This document shows, one piece after another, positions 25,332 to 35,143 of a DNA stretch of 64,000 bases. Source of the DNA: an uncultured Bacteroidales bacterium (GTDB lineage: Bacteria; Bacteroidota; Bacteroidia; Bacteroidales; UBA932); NCBI GenBank assembly GCA_945874155.1, contig CAMCFO010000006.1, positions 1-64,000 on the forward strand. Reading direction: 5' to 3'. The translations under genes were made by a program, and so were the position numbers. The first letter of the stretch is position 1; every line of letters starts with the position of its first letter. The notes beneath the pieces were generated by a model. That model ran no database searches, was not told where the DNA came from, and saw only the letters and a program-made list of their open reading frames with translations.

Positions 25332-26918
25332 TTATCTTGCTGAAACTGAAACCGTCCCGACACGTACCCAACCGGATTCAGTCTGGTACTTCGGCGCTGC
25401 TGCAAGACGGATTCCTATTTCATTGTCACGTGTGGTGTCAACTATGCCCACTGCCCAGGAATAGCCCCCAACAGACACTCCCTTCATCTCCACTTCGGTC
25501 TTGTAGGAAGTGATGTTGCCCTTGAGCCACTTTGAGAGGTCTGTCTGCTCATCCACGAAAATCTTGACAGGATTGTCGTTGCTGTCAAGAAGAGCGACTG
25601 CAACCCTGAATTTGTAGTTCCACTGCGGGAGATTCACAGGACAGTAGCCCCATCCCAGATTGGCCCAACTGTGAGCAATGGTGACTTTGTCTCCAAATTT
25701 CGCCTTGGTCGGGAAAGAGACCTGAGTCGGATAGAGCCTGTAACCGCCTTCCGAGATGAAGCGCTCAACGTATTCGTAGGCATTCTCGAACCAGCTCTTC
25801 GTCTCACCCCCGACACGGAAATCCATCATATTCACGTGTGCCTCCATTGAGGAATCGAATTCTCCCTTGCGGACATCTTCAGGATGGCCTTTCCTATAAC
25901 CGGCAGGGTCATTCCAGTAAGAATGGCTGGAAACGATCCAACCTCCCTCCATAATGACAGGCAGTTTGTACAGCCATTTCTGGACATAAGCCTTCTCCCA
26001 GTCATTATAGCCCCAATCCTGGTTGTTCATTCCGAATGAATCTGCACGCAGGCAGTAGCCGTTGTCGATTGCTATCTGGAGAACAGCCTCGCTGTCCGGC
26101 TGCGGATCCTTACCCTCACTGATAGGATGACCTATCTGGCGGTGATAGTTGATCACAAGAGGAACTTTTGTGAAATTGTCCGCATAGAGTTTCGTAATCC
26201 AGCGCATTGTCTCAGCCTTGTACTCGGAAGTCTTCGAGGTGATGGCATTGTTCTGCTCGTAGCAGACATTGTGTCCTTCGCCCCATTTTCCAAGGCCATA
26301 AGCATCAATGAATGCGGTTTTCTTCGGATCATTGAAATATGCAGCAAATGCCTTTACAAAAGTCTCATAGTGCTTTCTCCAGGTCGGATCGATTGCCAAA
26401 GGAGTCTTTCTGTCCGGAAAGTTTCTGTCCGAAAGCCAGTATTCGGCTCCGTCATCAAATACGAACTGAGGGGTGTTTTCCCTCTGGTCCCTTCCGTCCA
26501 CAACGACGCGGAACGCAATTGGCAGTCCAAGCTCTTCAGCCCTTTTCACCAATTTATAAATGTTGCTGGAAGGATCTTCCCACGCATATTTGCCTTCAGA
26601 AGGATTCAGGTTCTTCCATCCGGTCCTGATGTAGCAGGCAGAAGCATAATCCCTGACATAGACCTCCTTGCCAAGATCCGGGACACTGAATTTCGTGTCA
26701 AAATAAGAAGGATCGGCTGTACCGGAGAGATACATCACCCACCCCGTCAGAGGGTTCCTCAGGACTGATGTCTTGTCGGCAGTGATTTTCACAGTGGTAT
26801 TGCCTGCGATTTCCCCGGAGTTCCCAGTATTTTGGGAACCCGGTTCTTTCGCACAGGCACAAGCGGACACGATTACCGCCGCAACCATAAGGATACTGTT
26901 CTTTACTGTATATCGCAT
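25332..26918 (-). CDS. DUF4832 glycosidase-like lipoprotein (copy 2)
   Basis: The 528-residue lipoprotein has a TIM-barrel-like N-terminal domain (about 50-380) and a C-terminal beta-sandwich of DUF4832 type (about 395-525, with IAHSWANLGWGYCPVNLPQW). Two conserved glutamates, in YGLGKWGEGH and in IMEGGW, sit where clan GH-A enzymes place acid/base and nucleophile, so it may be an unclassified hydrolase. The same motifs occur in the paralogue at 33389-34990. Its start is six bases after the SusE-like stop. The specific substrate is unknown. Confidence 0.7.
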   Translation of the reverse strand: MRYTVKNSILMVAAVIVSACACAKEPGSQNTGNSGEIAGNTTVKITADKTSVLRNPLTGWVMYLSGTADPSYFDTKFSVPDLGKEVYVRDYASACYIRTGWKNLNPSEGKYAWEDPSSNIYKLVKRAEELGLPIAFRVVVDGRDQRENTPQFVFDDGAEYWLSDRNFPDRKTPLAIDPTWRKHYETFVKAFAAYFNDPKKTAFIDAYGLGKWGEGHNVCYEQNNAITSKTSEYKAETMRWITKLYADNFTKVPLVINYHRQIGHPISEGKDPQPDSEAVLQIAIDNGYCLRADSFGMNNQDWGYNDWEKAYVQKWLYKLPVIMEGGWIVSSHSYWNDPAGYRKGHPEDVRKGEFDSSMEAHVNMMDFRVGGETKSWFENAYEYVERFISEGGYRLYPTQVSFPTKAKFGDKVTIAHSWANLGWGYCPVNLPQWNYKFRVAVALLDSNDNPVKIFVDEQTDLSKWLKGNITSYKTEVEMKGVSVGGYSWAVGIVDTTRDNEIGIRLAAAPKYQTESGWVRVGTVSVSAR

Positions 26919-26924
26919 AATCTA

Positions 26925-28289
26925 TCAGTCAAAACGAATAAGATTGTGTCTTGCATCGATGGTTATTCTGCTGAGTTTCACTCCTCCGGAGGCAGGTTTC
27001 CATTTCCTTTGGGAAACGGCAGCCGCTGTCGGAATCCACTTTCCCATCGTGAGTTCAATGTCGGCTTCCACAGGGACTCCCGGTTCTGTAGCCGGCACAA
27101 ATGCCAGAACTCTGGACAGGAAGTCCACTGTACGGTCCTTGTTAGGGTCGTTCCCGTCCGTGCCCTCGCCCTGACGGATGTCATCCACCTCGGAAGGACC
27201 CCGGGCGACCCTGATACAGAAGGCACCATCCGCGGAGGGCACTGTAAACGCTGAGCCCTGCCAGCAAATGATCTGCGGATCGACCTTCGATACCTTGAAC
27301 GGTAAGGCCTTTCCTTGCCAGCTATCCCAACCTGTCATTGAGTTGATGTAGTAATTGCCGTCAAGAAGAGTCTTTGTGAGAATCCAGCAAGCAGGGTTCT
27401 TGTTCTCGTATGCGAACTCGACTGTCAAAGGCTCAAGCCTGTTCTTCGGAGAGAAGAACTGGACTGTCTTGTTCTCGATGTCAATGATTACTCTCCAGTA
27501 ACCCTCTGACGGAACATTCCAAGCAGGAAGTTCTTCTCCCTCCTTCAGTTCCTTGACAGTTGCAGGGTAAGCCTCTGTTCCTGCAGGTTTCCCGTCGACC
27601 TGGTCAGCATCAGGAATGTCAACATTACCCTCTACAGGACAAATGTATGAGGTTATCCCCTGATATTCAATTGGAATAGTAAGTTCTCCAGGTTTGAGGT
27701 AAACTTCCTCGGCATAGATGTATTCATTCTCCGGCGTCTTGCCGATTGCCTTTTTGGTCGTTCCGGTCACGGCATCTCCCGACAGAAAGATCCTGTCGGC
27801 ATCAAAAGTGAGAGGACGGTACGGACGGACGCTGAAACTTGTTGTCCTGACCTCTGGCATAACATATTTCTCGCCGCCGTCCCATTTCGCGATGACCTTG
27901 AATTCCATACTCACTGCACGAGAGTAATTCTTGTGCCATTTCTCCGTAAGGAGTTTCTGAAGCTGGCTGGTAGTGTATTCCTTGAAGAACACCCCGTCAT
28001 CCTCAACCTGACGGACAGCATTGCTGAAGTCATTTCCCTCAATGTCGAGATAGGTCACATAAGTGACTATATAGTCATCGGACATCTCCCTTGCAGGAGT
28101 CCAGTTCAGTGTCAGGGCGACCTCATCCAAAGCCTCGGCATCAAGTATAATCTCGGTGGATGAAGCTTCGAGAGTCATTGTCTCTACAACGTCATACAAA
28201 CTTCTGTCCGGTCCGGGGAAGCCTCCCTTGTTGCAGGCAGCAAGTGAAAGCAGACCTGCGGTAAAACCCAAAATATATCCGTGTTTCAT
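26925..28289 (-). CDS. SusE-like outer-membrane lipoprotein
   Basis: From ATG 28289 the protein is 454 residues with a lipoprotein signal (LLSLAAC). The N-terminal domain (about 20-165) has the SusE pattern, ending ALTLNWTPA and later SMEFKVIAKW. It is followed by a middle sandwich and the shared C-terminal module (about 255-454, LEPLTVEFAYEN to the final ITIDARHNLIRFD). Position right after SusD fits a SusE/SusF-type glycan-binding protein on the cell surface. The longer ATG 28313 start would place charged residues before an interrupted signal and is less likely. Confidence 0.8.
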   Translation of the reverse strand: MKHGYILGFTAGLLSLAACNKGGFPGPDRSLYDVVETMTLEASSTEIILDAEALDEVALTLNWTPAREMSDDYIVTYVTYLDIEGNDFSNAVRQVEDDGVFFKEYTTSQLQKLLTEKWHKNYSRAVSMEFKVIAKWDGGEKYVMPEVRTTSFSVRPYRPLTFDADRIFLSGDAVTGTTKKAIGKTPENEYIYAEEVYLKPGELTIPIEYQGITSYICPVEGNVDIPDADQVDGKPAGTEAYPATVKELKEGEELPAWNVPSEGYWRVIIDIENKTVQFFSPKNRLEPLTVEFAYENKNPACWILTKTLLDGNYYINSMTGWDSWQGKALPFKVSKVDPQIICWQGSAFTVPSADGAFCIRVARGPSEVDDIRQGEGTDGNDPNKDRTVDFLSRVLAFVPATEPGVPVEADIELTMGKWIPTAAAVSQRKWKPASGGVKLSRITIDARHNLIRFD

Positions 28290-28316
28290 ATTAAATAAAA
28301 TCATATCGTCCATTTA

Positions 28317-30263
28317 CTATCTCCAACCCGGCACCTGACGGAGATTGAGGTTCTTGTCAATGTCATCCTGAGGAATCGGCCACCAATAGCTGATGAAACG
28401 GCGGGTCTGGTACTTGGTTCTTTTGTAATATTCATCCCTGTTTGCTTTATTAGCACGGGAATCCATTCCATAGAAAGGCCCGTTAAGGACATCCGCAGCC
28501 TCTTTCCAACGACGGAGGTCATCGAAGCGGTTTCCTGCCTCACAATTCAGTTCGACCCTTCTCTCCCTGTGAATCAGATCACGCAGTACGTTCACATCGT
28601 CTGAAAGCGGAATCATCGCAACACCGTCTCCGTCAACACCGTTGCCGTAGAGAGGAATGCCCGCCCTCTCCCTGATTTTGTTTATAGATGTAACTATATC
28701 GTTCTTGTTTGCAGCGAGGGTTCCTTTTGACACGCTATACTCGAAAAGACATTCTGCGTATGAAAGATATGCCTCTGCGAGACGGTAGATTGCTCCGTGG
28801 CGGGTTTTGTACTTTCCGGAATTTTCTGAAGGTATGGCTGACGGATCAACCATCTTTCTGACGAGGTAGCCGGCAGTCGGAGAATCGTGATTCGGACCTC
28901 CGTCCTGCCCTTCGGAGAAGAAGTCGGTGAATTTGTTGGAGGATTTGTGCTTGTCCTTGCCCCAGTGGTACTGCTCATTGTAGAGTACGGAAATGTAGAA
29001 GCGAGGTTCACGGTTGCAATACATATTGTAGGTACCTGCGGTCGTAATGACGTGATTGGTCTTCTGTCCTTCCACAGCACCCTGCTCAGCATAAAAATAT
29101 TTCGTGTCGTCTTTGTAGTCCTGAGTAGAATAGCCGGTCTCGGTGTAGCCTGAATTGACATTGATTTCAGGATTGCCATCCACGTCATACCCGAGGATAG
29201 GAACAAGTCCATTGTTCATAAAGAAGGCATCGACAAGATTCTGGGTCACTCCGATTGCGCCTGCACCACCCATACTGCGCGGGTTGCACTGTCTGTCGAA
29301 CCAGGCGCCGTTGTCGTATGTCTTAGGGAAGAGGACCTCGTGGTTGCCCTGGTCCCAACGCAACAGGACGGCATTCATATATGACATATACGGGTCAACC
29401 GAACCGTTGTCAAGCCTCTCGACATAGAGTTCATATCCACTTTCCTTTGCTGCTTCAAGGACCTCTAAGTTGGCATCAGCCGCAGTTCTCCATCTTTCCG
29501 GATCATATTCCGAAGAGAAAATCGGAGTACCGTCACAATTCACGAAACCTGCGAAATCAGGATTGCCGTTCACAAGCGGACTGGCTGCGAATGTCAGAAG
29601 ACGGGCACGCACGGCAAGACACATCAGGGAAGTTGCCCTTCCGTACTTGTTCGCCTCTTCGTAGGAAGCAGGAAGGATTTCCGATGCATCCTTGAGTTCC
29701 TGTGCCACCCAGTCAACCACCTCATAGAAAGGAGCCTGTTTGAGCTGCATATCAGCTGCATTCGTGCCCTGGGCAGGACCTGTAATCATCGGAATCGCTC
29801 CGTATGTCATCACCATCATCGCGTGATAATAGCCGATGAAGAAACGGCACTCGGCCTTCATCCATTCGATTTCCTTTGCGGAAACATCAAAGAGAGGATG
29901 AGCATTCTCGATGAATATGTAGGCAGAACGAATCCTTTTTGAAAATTCTTGCCAGTAGCTGATAATACCTCCCTGTGCAGGCGTGAAGTTTCCGTTCTGA
30001 TACAGGATTGCCTTGAAGCCCTGTGACTCCCAGGCTAAAGGCGGGGTAAGGTCATCTGCAATGGCTACCGCACCATCGTAATGGTAAAAGTTAGGTATGC
30101 CGTTATAGATGTAGGCAAGCCATCTCTCAAGGTTTGTCTTGTTCTCGAATGCAGTCTCGATGTCCAATTGGTCATCCGGCTGCTTGTCGAGATAGTCGCA
30201 GGAAACAGCACTGAACACTGCCACAAGACCTGCGATCAGGTATATAAATCTGTTGTTTTTCAT
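28317..30263 (-). CDS. susD: SusD/RagB-family glycan-binding lipoprotein
   Basis: From ATG 30263 the protein is 648 residues with a lipoprotein signal ending FSAVSC and the family opening DYLDKQPDDQLDIETAF. Later features include AECRFFIGYYHAMMVMTYGAIPMI (TPR helices), RLAEAYLSYAECLF and the end segment LIHRERRVELNCEAGNRFDDLRRWKEA, all typical of SusD/RagB. It caps the SusC channel and binds the oligosaccharide before import. It starts 13 bases after the SusC stop. ATG 30293 would overlap SusC and weaken the signal peptide. Confidence 0.95.
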   Translation of the reverse strand: MKNNRFIYLIAGLVAVFSAVSCDYLDKQPDDQLDIETAFENKTNLERWLAYIYNGIPNFYHYDGAVAIADDLTPPLAWESQGFKAILYQNGNFTPAQGGIISYWQEFSKRIRSAYIFIENAHPLFDVSAKEIEWMKAECRFFIGYYHAMMVMTYGAIPMITGPAQGTNAADMQLKQAPFYEVVDWVAQELKDASEILPASYEEANKYGRATSLMCLAVRARLLTFAASPLVNGNPDFAGFVNCDGTPIFSSEYDPERWRTAADANLEVLEAAKESGYELYVERLDNGSVDPYMSYMNAVLLRWDQGNHEVLFPKTYDNGAWFDRQCNPRSMGGAGAIGVTQNLVDAFFMNNGLVPILGYDVDGNPEINVNSGYTETGYSTQDYKDDTKYFYAEQGAVEGQKTNHVITTAGTYNMYCNREPRFYISVLYNEQYHWGKDKHKSSNKFTDFFSEGQDGGPNHDSPTAGYLVRKMVDPSAIPSENSGKYKTRHGAIYRLAEAYLSYAECLFEYSVSKGTLAANKNDIVTSINKIRERAGIPLYGNGVDGDGVAMIPLSDDVNVLRDLIHRERRVELNCEAGNRFDDLRRWKEAADVLNGPFYGMDSRANKANRDEYYKRTKYQTRRFISYWWPIPQDDIDKNLNLRQVPGWR

Positions 30264-30276
30264 TTCAAGACTGTAT

Positions 30277-33200
30277 TTAGAATTTGAATTCAAGACCTGC
30301 AGAGATTGATTTCATTACCGGATAGGCAGCACCGGTATTTGATGACAATTCAGGATCCCAAAGTTTGAATTTCGAGAATGTCAGCAGATTGGTTCCTCGG
30401 ACATAAACTCTCGCACTGGAGATGAATGATTTCTCTGCGAATCTCTTTGGAAGGGAGTAACCGATTTCTATGTTCTTGAGCCTGAGGAAACTCATATCCC
30501 TGAGCCACCAGGTGGAAGCCTGGCTGTTGTTCGCATTCTCTCCGTAGTCCAGTCTTGGATAGAACACATTCTGACTCGGATTTTCTTCCGTCCAACGGTC
30601 GGTGTAGTTGGTGAAGACATTGTAGTACGTTCCTTTGTTGGATGCCGGGATGATGTTTCCGGAAAGAATGTTCCAAGTCTTGCCGACACCCTGGAAGAGG
30701 GCTGAAATATCAAGGTCCTTCCAAGAGAAAGTGAAACCAAATCCGTAAACCATCTCTGGATTCTTTGTTCCTCCAATAGGAGACTTGTCGTAAACGTCAA
30801 TGTAACCATCGTGGTTGACATCCTTGTATTTGATGTCACCGGGACGCACTTTTGACACAAGTGTCACCTGCGGAAGGTAAGGCTGTAGTTCACCCGTCTC
30901 AACATCTACAAAATCATCGTATGTGTAAAGTCCATCAGCAACGTAACCGAAGAGTTGTCCCACCGGAAGTCCGGTCTGGGCCCTGTTGGTCCCGATTACG
31001 GCTGCCGGTTCATCCATCTCGAGGATGGTGTTGTGTGCATAGGTGAAGGTCCCCATCACACTGAGAAAGAAGTCACGACCGAACTGCTTCCTGATATTGA
31101 GGGAGAGATCGACACCCTGATTCTTTACTTTACCGAAGTTCTGCCAAGGGGATTTTATGAAACCTGTTGTCTGAGGGATGGATGTTCTTTCCATAAAGAT
31201 ATTGTTTCGCCTTTCATCGAAGAAATCCACCTGAAGGTCGGCAACTCCATTGAAGAGGCCGACTTCAAAGCCGATGTCAGCCTTGTTGACTTTTTCCCAG
31301 GTAAGGTCAGGGACAGCAAAGTCACCTTCAGCCATACCGTTCTGGTTGTAATTGGACTCATATCCCCAACGGTATTCGCCGAGGGTGGCCCAGTCATCGG
31401 TAATGGTTGAGAGATAGGCAAATCGACGCCCGTCAAGAGATGCATTACCTGTCTGTCCGTAAGAAGCCCTGATTTTGAGTTTCGAGAGGACCTCTTTAGC
31501 ACTGTCCATAAACGGTTCTTCGGAAATTACCCATCCGATGGCCCCTGATGGGAAGAAACCATATCTCTTTCCCGGAGCAAAGTTCTCTGAACCGTTGTAA
31601 CCGAAGTTGAACTCGGCCACATAGCGGTTGGCAAAAGTATAGGAAGCCCTTCCGGCAAGTCCCTGGTTCCTGTATGGGAGTTTGCTTCCGTTGTCGTAAT
31701 TTCTCCTGTTGAACAGGAGGAGGCCTGAAACAGTGTGCTTCTTGTTGAACGTCCTGTCGTATGTGAGAGCCGCTTCAAGGTACACACTCTTGTTGCCGAA
31801 TGTTCCTGAATTGGAATGTCCGAGGGTGTTGCTTCCGTTTTTCTTTACAGTGAGAATGAGCGAACCGTCCTCATTACGGCCTGATGCCGGATTGTATATG
31901 GTAGGATTTGTCGTACGGCTCACGGTTCCCGTAGCATAGCGGTCAAATGAGAACGATGCCCTCAGCTTGAGACCTTCAGTGATGAATTTGAGATCCTGCT
32001 CGAGAGTCACAAGGGTCTCAATTTTGCTGGCAGTTGTTCTGTTGTAACCCCTTTGGGTAGCCATTGCCCAGACATTGGACTCCTCTGTTCCGGGAATCTC
32101 ACCGGTCGAGTACTGCACAGGGAATTTGAAAGGAACCGCCCTGAAAGCCCTGTTGAAAATCTCGCTCACACTCTCCGGAGTGGAGTTGCGCTCCTGAAGA
32201 TAACCTCCGATGTTGATGCGGAGCTTTGTGGTATTGGTGATTTTGATATCCACATTGGAGCGGACATTGTACCTCTGGAGTTTGATTGAAGGGTCCCATT
32301 CCTTCGTAGCGTCCCTTGTCAGGATTCCTCTCTCATTGTAGTAAGCGCAGACAATCGAGTACACGACCCTTTCGTTACCTCCGCTGATTTCCGCAGTAAC
32401 ACGCTGGTTGTTCGCCCAATCCTTCGAGATGGCTTTTATCCAGTTTACATCAGGATATAGGTCAGGGTCGTACCCGGCCCTTGTCTTTGCAATCTGGTCG
32501 GTGTACATTGGGAGGGAGCCTGTGTCAACGAGGACATCGTCCAGAAGCTGCATATAGTCTGCTGCACCGATGTACTTCGGAAGTTGGACAGGTTGGGTGC
32601 CGGCGAACTCCGCCTTGATGGTAACTTTAGGCTTTCCAGCCTGTCCGCGCTTTGTGTTGATAAGGATTACTCCGTTGGCGCCACGCACACCGTAAACTGC
32701 ACTTGCAGCAGCATCCTTCAACACTGAGAAAGAGGCTATTTCCTCTGCATCAATCGTGTCGAGACTCCTTTCGATTCCATCGACGAGGACAAGAGGGTCA
32801 CCTCCTACACCCTGAAAAGTGGAGATACCACGGATCCAGAATGTTGAATTGTCATAGCCCGGCTCTCCGGAACGCTGTATTGCAAGCACACCGGCCACAT
32901 TACCAGCAAGATTGTTGGTCAGAGATCGGGTTGTCGAGACCTTGAGGGCCTCAGGCTCGATTGCAGTGATGGAAGCAACGACAGACTCCTTCTTCTGGGT
33001 ACCATATGCGACAACGACTGCATCGTCCAGTTGTCCGATGTCCTCCACGAGTTCGACATTGATGACCTTGCGGTCCCCAACCGTCTCCTCTTTAGTAACG
33101 AAACCGACATAGTTATACACCAACACCGTCCATTTTTCGGGGACCACGATGGTGTACTTACCGTCAAGATCCGTGATGGCATTGACATTCTTGTCGTTCT

Positions 33201-33369
33201 TAGCATAGATGGTGGCGCCCACAAGAGGCTCCCCCTTTTCATCAGTGACATTACCGACTATTCTCAAACCGGCAGTGTCCTGGGCAAATACGGCTGACAG
33301 ACCGGTGACGAAAAATACAATCACCAACAGACTGCGCCTCAAAACACTTGAGTATCTGCTTGAAAACAT
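30277..33369 (-). CDS. susC: SusC/RagA-family TonB-dependent transporter
   Basis: The 1030-residue protein has a signal peptide (about 1-30), a carboxypeptidase-regulatory-like domain (about 35-112), a plug domain (about 120-240) with the family signature SVLKDAAASAVYGVRGANGV, and a C-terminal 22-strand barrel ending in SISAGLEFKF. No STN domain is present, so it is not expected to signal through an anti-sigma factor; regulation instead comes from the hybrid sensor upstream. It imports the oligosaccharide in a TonB-dependent way with SusD. Confidence 0.95.
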   Translation of the reverse strand: MFSSRYSSVLRRSLLVIVFFVTGLSAVFAQDTAGLRIVGNVTDEKGEPLVGATIYAKNDKNVNAITDLDGKYTIVVPEKWTVLVYNYVGFVTKEETVGDRKVINVELVEDIGQLDDAVVVAYGTQKKESVVASITAIEPEALKVSTTRSLTNNLAGNVAGVLAIQRSGEPGYDNSTFWIRGISTFQGVGGDPLVLVDGIERSLDTIDAEEIASFSVLKDAAASAVYGVRGANGVILINTKRGQAGKPKVTIKAEFAGTQPVQLPKYIGAADYMQLLDDVLVDTGSLPMYTDQIAKTRAGYDPDLYPDVNWIKAISKDWANNQRVTAEISGGNERVVYSIVCAYYNERGILTRDATKEWDPSIKLQRYNVRSNVDIKITNTTKLRINIGGYLQERNSTPESVSEIFNRAFRAVPFKFPVQYSTGEIPGTEESNVWAMATQRGYNRTTASKIETLVTLEQDLKFITEGLKLRASFSFDRYATGTVSRTTNPTIYNPASGRNEDGSLILTVKKNGSNTLGHSNSGTFGNKSVYLEAALTYDRTFNKKHTVSGLLLFNRRNYDNGSKLPYRNQGLAGRASYTFANRYVAEFNFGYNGSENFAPGKRYGFFPSGAIGWVISEEPFMDSAKEVLSKLKIRASYGQTGNASLDGRRFAYLSTITDDWATLGEYRWGYESNYNQNGMAEGDFAVPDLTWEKVNKADIGFEVGLFNGVADLQVDFFDERRNNIFMERTSIPQTTGFIKSPWQNFGKVKNQGVDLSLNIRKQFGRDFFLSVMGTFTYAHNTILEMDEPAAVIGTNRAQTGLPVGQLFGYVADGLYTYDDFVDVETGELQPYLPQVTLVSKVRPGDIKYKDVNHDGYIDVYDKSPIGGTKNPEMVYGFGFTFSWKDLDISALFQGVGKTWNILSGNIIPASNKGTYYNVFTNYTDRWTEENPSQNVFYPRLDYGENANNSQASTWWLRDMSFLRLKNIEIGYSLPKRFAEKSFISSARVYVRGTNLLTFSKFKLWDPELSSNTGAAYPVMKSISAGLEFKF

Positions 33370-33388
33370 ATTTAGTTAGATTAGAGTG

Positions 33389-34990
33389 TTATTCAACTTT
33401 TACAGAAAAGAGTTTCAACCACCCGCTGGAGGTTACATTCTGCTTGGCGGCAATGTAGATTCCCGGCTTGTTGTCATTCCAACTGTCCGTGATGCCAACC
33501 GCCCAGAAATAATCTCCGGGAGGTACATCTTCGAATCTTGCCGTGAGGGTATAGTTGCTCGGCTTACCTTTTATCCAGTCCGACGGTCTTGCATTGTCAT
33601 CGTACACAAATGCTACGGTCTTGTATGTCCTCTTGTCCAAAAGGGCGAAAGTGGTGTGGTAGCGTCCCTCCCACTGTTTGATGTTGGTCGGGCAATAAGA
33701 CCATCCGAGATTTATCCAGCGGTGGGAAATCTTGAAATCCTCGCCGTTTCGGATTGTCTCCGGAAGAGTGAGTTTGTCAGGATAGATTCTGTAGCAGCCT
33801 TCCTGGATGAATTTCTCCACATATTCGTAAGCCTCATTGAACCAGACGTATGCCTCGCTCGCTTCAATATTTTCATTGTAACGCAAATCAAGAGTATTCA
33901 CGCAAGACTCCTGGGCATCCAGGAATTCTCCCCTGCGGACATCTCCCCAGTCCTTGTAGCCATCTGTTTCAAGAGCCTCCGGATGAGAAGCTTTCACCCA
34001 TCCTCCCTCTGATGCAATCGGGACCTTATACCTGTTCTTGTAAAGCATTGATTTCTCCCAAGTAGAAAAATAACGGTGCATTCCGAAAGCCGCACTCTGA
34101 AGGGAAAATCCCTTGGCAATGGCCCCCTGGACCAGCCTTTCCGACTCCGGATCAAAATCATCCCTCCACTGAACTCCCGTTCCAATCCATCTGTGTGCGT
34201 TGATGGTAATAGGAATCTTCGTGAACTCCTTCACAAATGTGTCAACGAGAAAATCGAACACCTGCTCTCTTGGAGAGTCATCACCTGTGGAATACTTGCA
34301 CGCGTGGTACTCTCCCCATTTTCCGACGCCGAAGCCCCCGATGAAAGCAATACGGTCCGGATCATTGAACTCCTTTGCAAAATCGTGGATAAACTCCGCA
34401 TAACACTCCTGGAAAACCGGATCGTCCGGATAAGGAGTCCAAACAGTGGTACTGCCTGTCTTGGTCTCAAAATAAGTGCATCCCCTCTCCCTGAGATATT
34501 CAGGACAAGCAGGGTCGTGTTTATCCTGGCTGTCGGCGGTGAAATTGAAGGCGAGACGCATATTTCTTTCCTTTGCCCCGTTCACAAGCATCTTGAACCT
34601 TTTGGCCTCCGGAGTGTTGCAGCCTTCCTGCCAGACATAGACTCCCGGTGCAGGATTTGCCTGAGACCATATTACGCGCATAAGGAGAATGGGAGCATAA
34701 TCCCTCGGAACATTGACAGTACCAATGGTTGACGGGAAGTTGTCATATCTCTGCCAGAATCTCTCATCCCCAGGACTTCCTCCCTGGTCGATGTTGCTCC
34801 CCATTCCGGAGTAAATCATCCAGCCTGAAAACGGATTTCTGAACAGACTCGTGCGGTCAGGAGATACTGTGACGCTCTTTCCTGTAATATCCGGATTATC
34901 CACATCCGGGACTGCTTTCTCTCCGCAGGAGATTACTGATGAAAAAATGAACAAAAGGTACAAGACCTTGATTAAACGATTTGATGCCAT
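33389..34990 (-). CDS. DUF4832 glycosidase-like lipoprotein (copy 1), first gene of PUL 1
   Basis: From ATG 34990 the protein is 533 residues with a lipoprotein signal (FIFSSVISC). Its domains match copy 2: a barrel-like part with FGVGKWGEYH and ASEGGW, then the DUF4832 sandwich with ISHRWINLGWSYCPTNIKQW. It is the first gene after the sensor and precedes SusC by 20 bases. The longer open frame to 35134 crosses the repeat-rich promoter region and has no signal at its start, so it is rejected. As an outer-membrane lipoprotein ahead of SusC it may make the first cut on the polymer, by inference. Confidence 0.75.
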   Translation of the reverse strand: MASNRLIKVLYLLFIFSSVISCGEKAVPDVDNPDITGKSVTVSPDRTSLFRNPFSGWMIYSGMGSNIDQGGSPGDERFWQRYDNFPSTIGTVNVPRDYAPILLMRVIWSQANPAPGVYVWQEGCNTPEAKRFKMLVNGAKERNMRLAFNFTADSQDKHDPACPEYLRERGCTYFETKTGSTTVWTPYPDDPVFQECYAEFIHDFAKEFNDPDRIAFIGGFGVGKWGEYHACKYSTGDDSPREQVFDFLVDTFVKEFTKIPITINAHRWIGTGVQWRDDFDPESERLVQGAIAKGFSLQSAAFGMHRYFSTWEKSMLYKNRYKVPIASEGGWVKASHPEALETDGYKDWGDVRRGEFLDAQESCVNTLDLRYNENIEASEAYVWFNEAYEYVEKFIQEGCYRIYPDKLTLPETIRNGEDFKISHRWINLGWSYCPTNIKQWEGRYHTTFALLDKRTYKTVAFVYDDNARPSDWIKGKPSNYTLTARFEDVPPGDYFWAVGITDSWNDNKPGIYIAAKQNVTSSGWLKLFSVKVE

Positions 34991-35016
34991 TGTGCTATTT
35001 GTGGTTTTTACTATGG

Positions 35017-35024
35017 CAAAAGTC
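35017..35024 (-). promoter_or_regulatory. Possible -7 box of the PUL 1 operon
   Basis: The minus strand reads GACTTTTG, seven of eight bases of TAnnTTTG, 26 bases before ATG 34990. The departure from consensus suits a promoter that needs an activator. No clear -33 TTTG is present. Confidence 0.3.
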
Positions 35025-35050
35025 AAGAAAAAGGGCGAGAACCATAGGAG

Positions 35051-35105
35051 CATTTCATACGGAAATGGTTTCATTTTGTACACATCAGCATAATTGTACA
35101 AAATG
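35051..35105. promoter_or_regulatory. CATTTTGTAC repeats, candidate sensor binding site
   Basis: Three related decamers lie between the sensor gene and the first PUL gene: CATTTCATAC (35051-35060), CATTTTGTAC (35072-35081) and an inverted copy GTACAAAATG (35096-35105). The first two begin 21 bases apart, two helical turns, as AraC-type dimers prefer. The second and third form a perfect 11-base inverted repeat (35072-35082 and 35095-35105) with 12 bases between arms. They lie 61-115 bases before the operon start codon. Confidence 0.5.
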
Positions 35106-35143
35106 GTACCACCTAATATACCATAATAAATCAAGTATTTGCT

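Noticed and set aside
34991..35134. Longer N-terminus for the first DUF4832 gene
   Set aside because: It would translate through the promoter repeats and put the lipoprotein signal 50 residues inside the protein.
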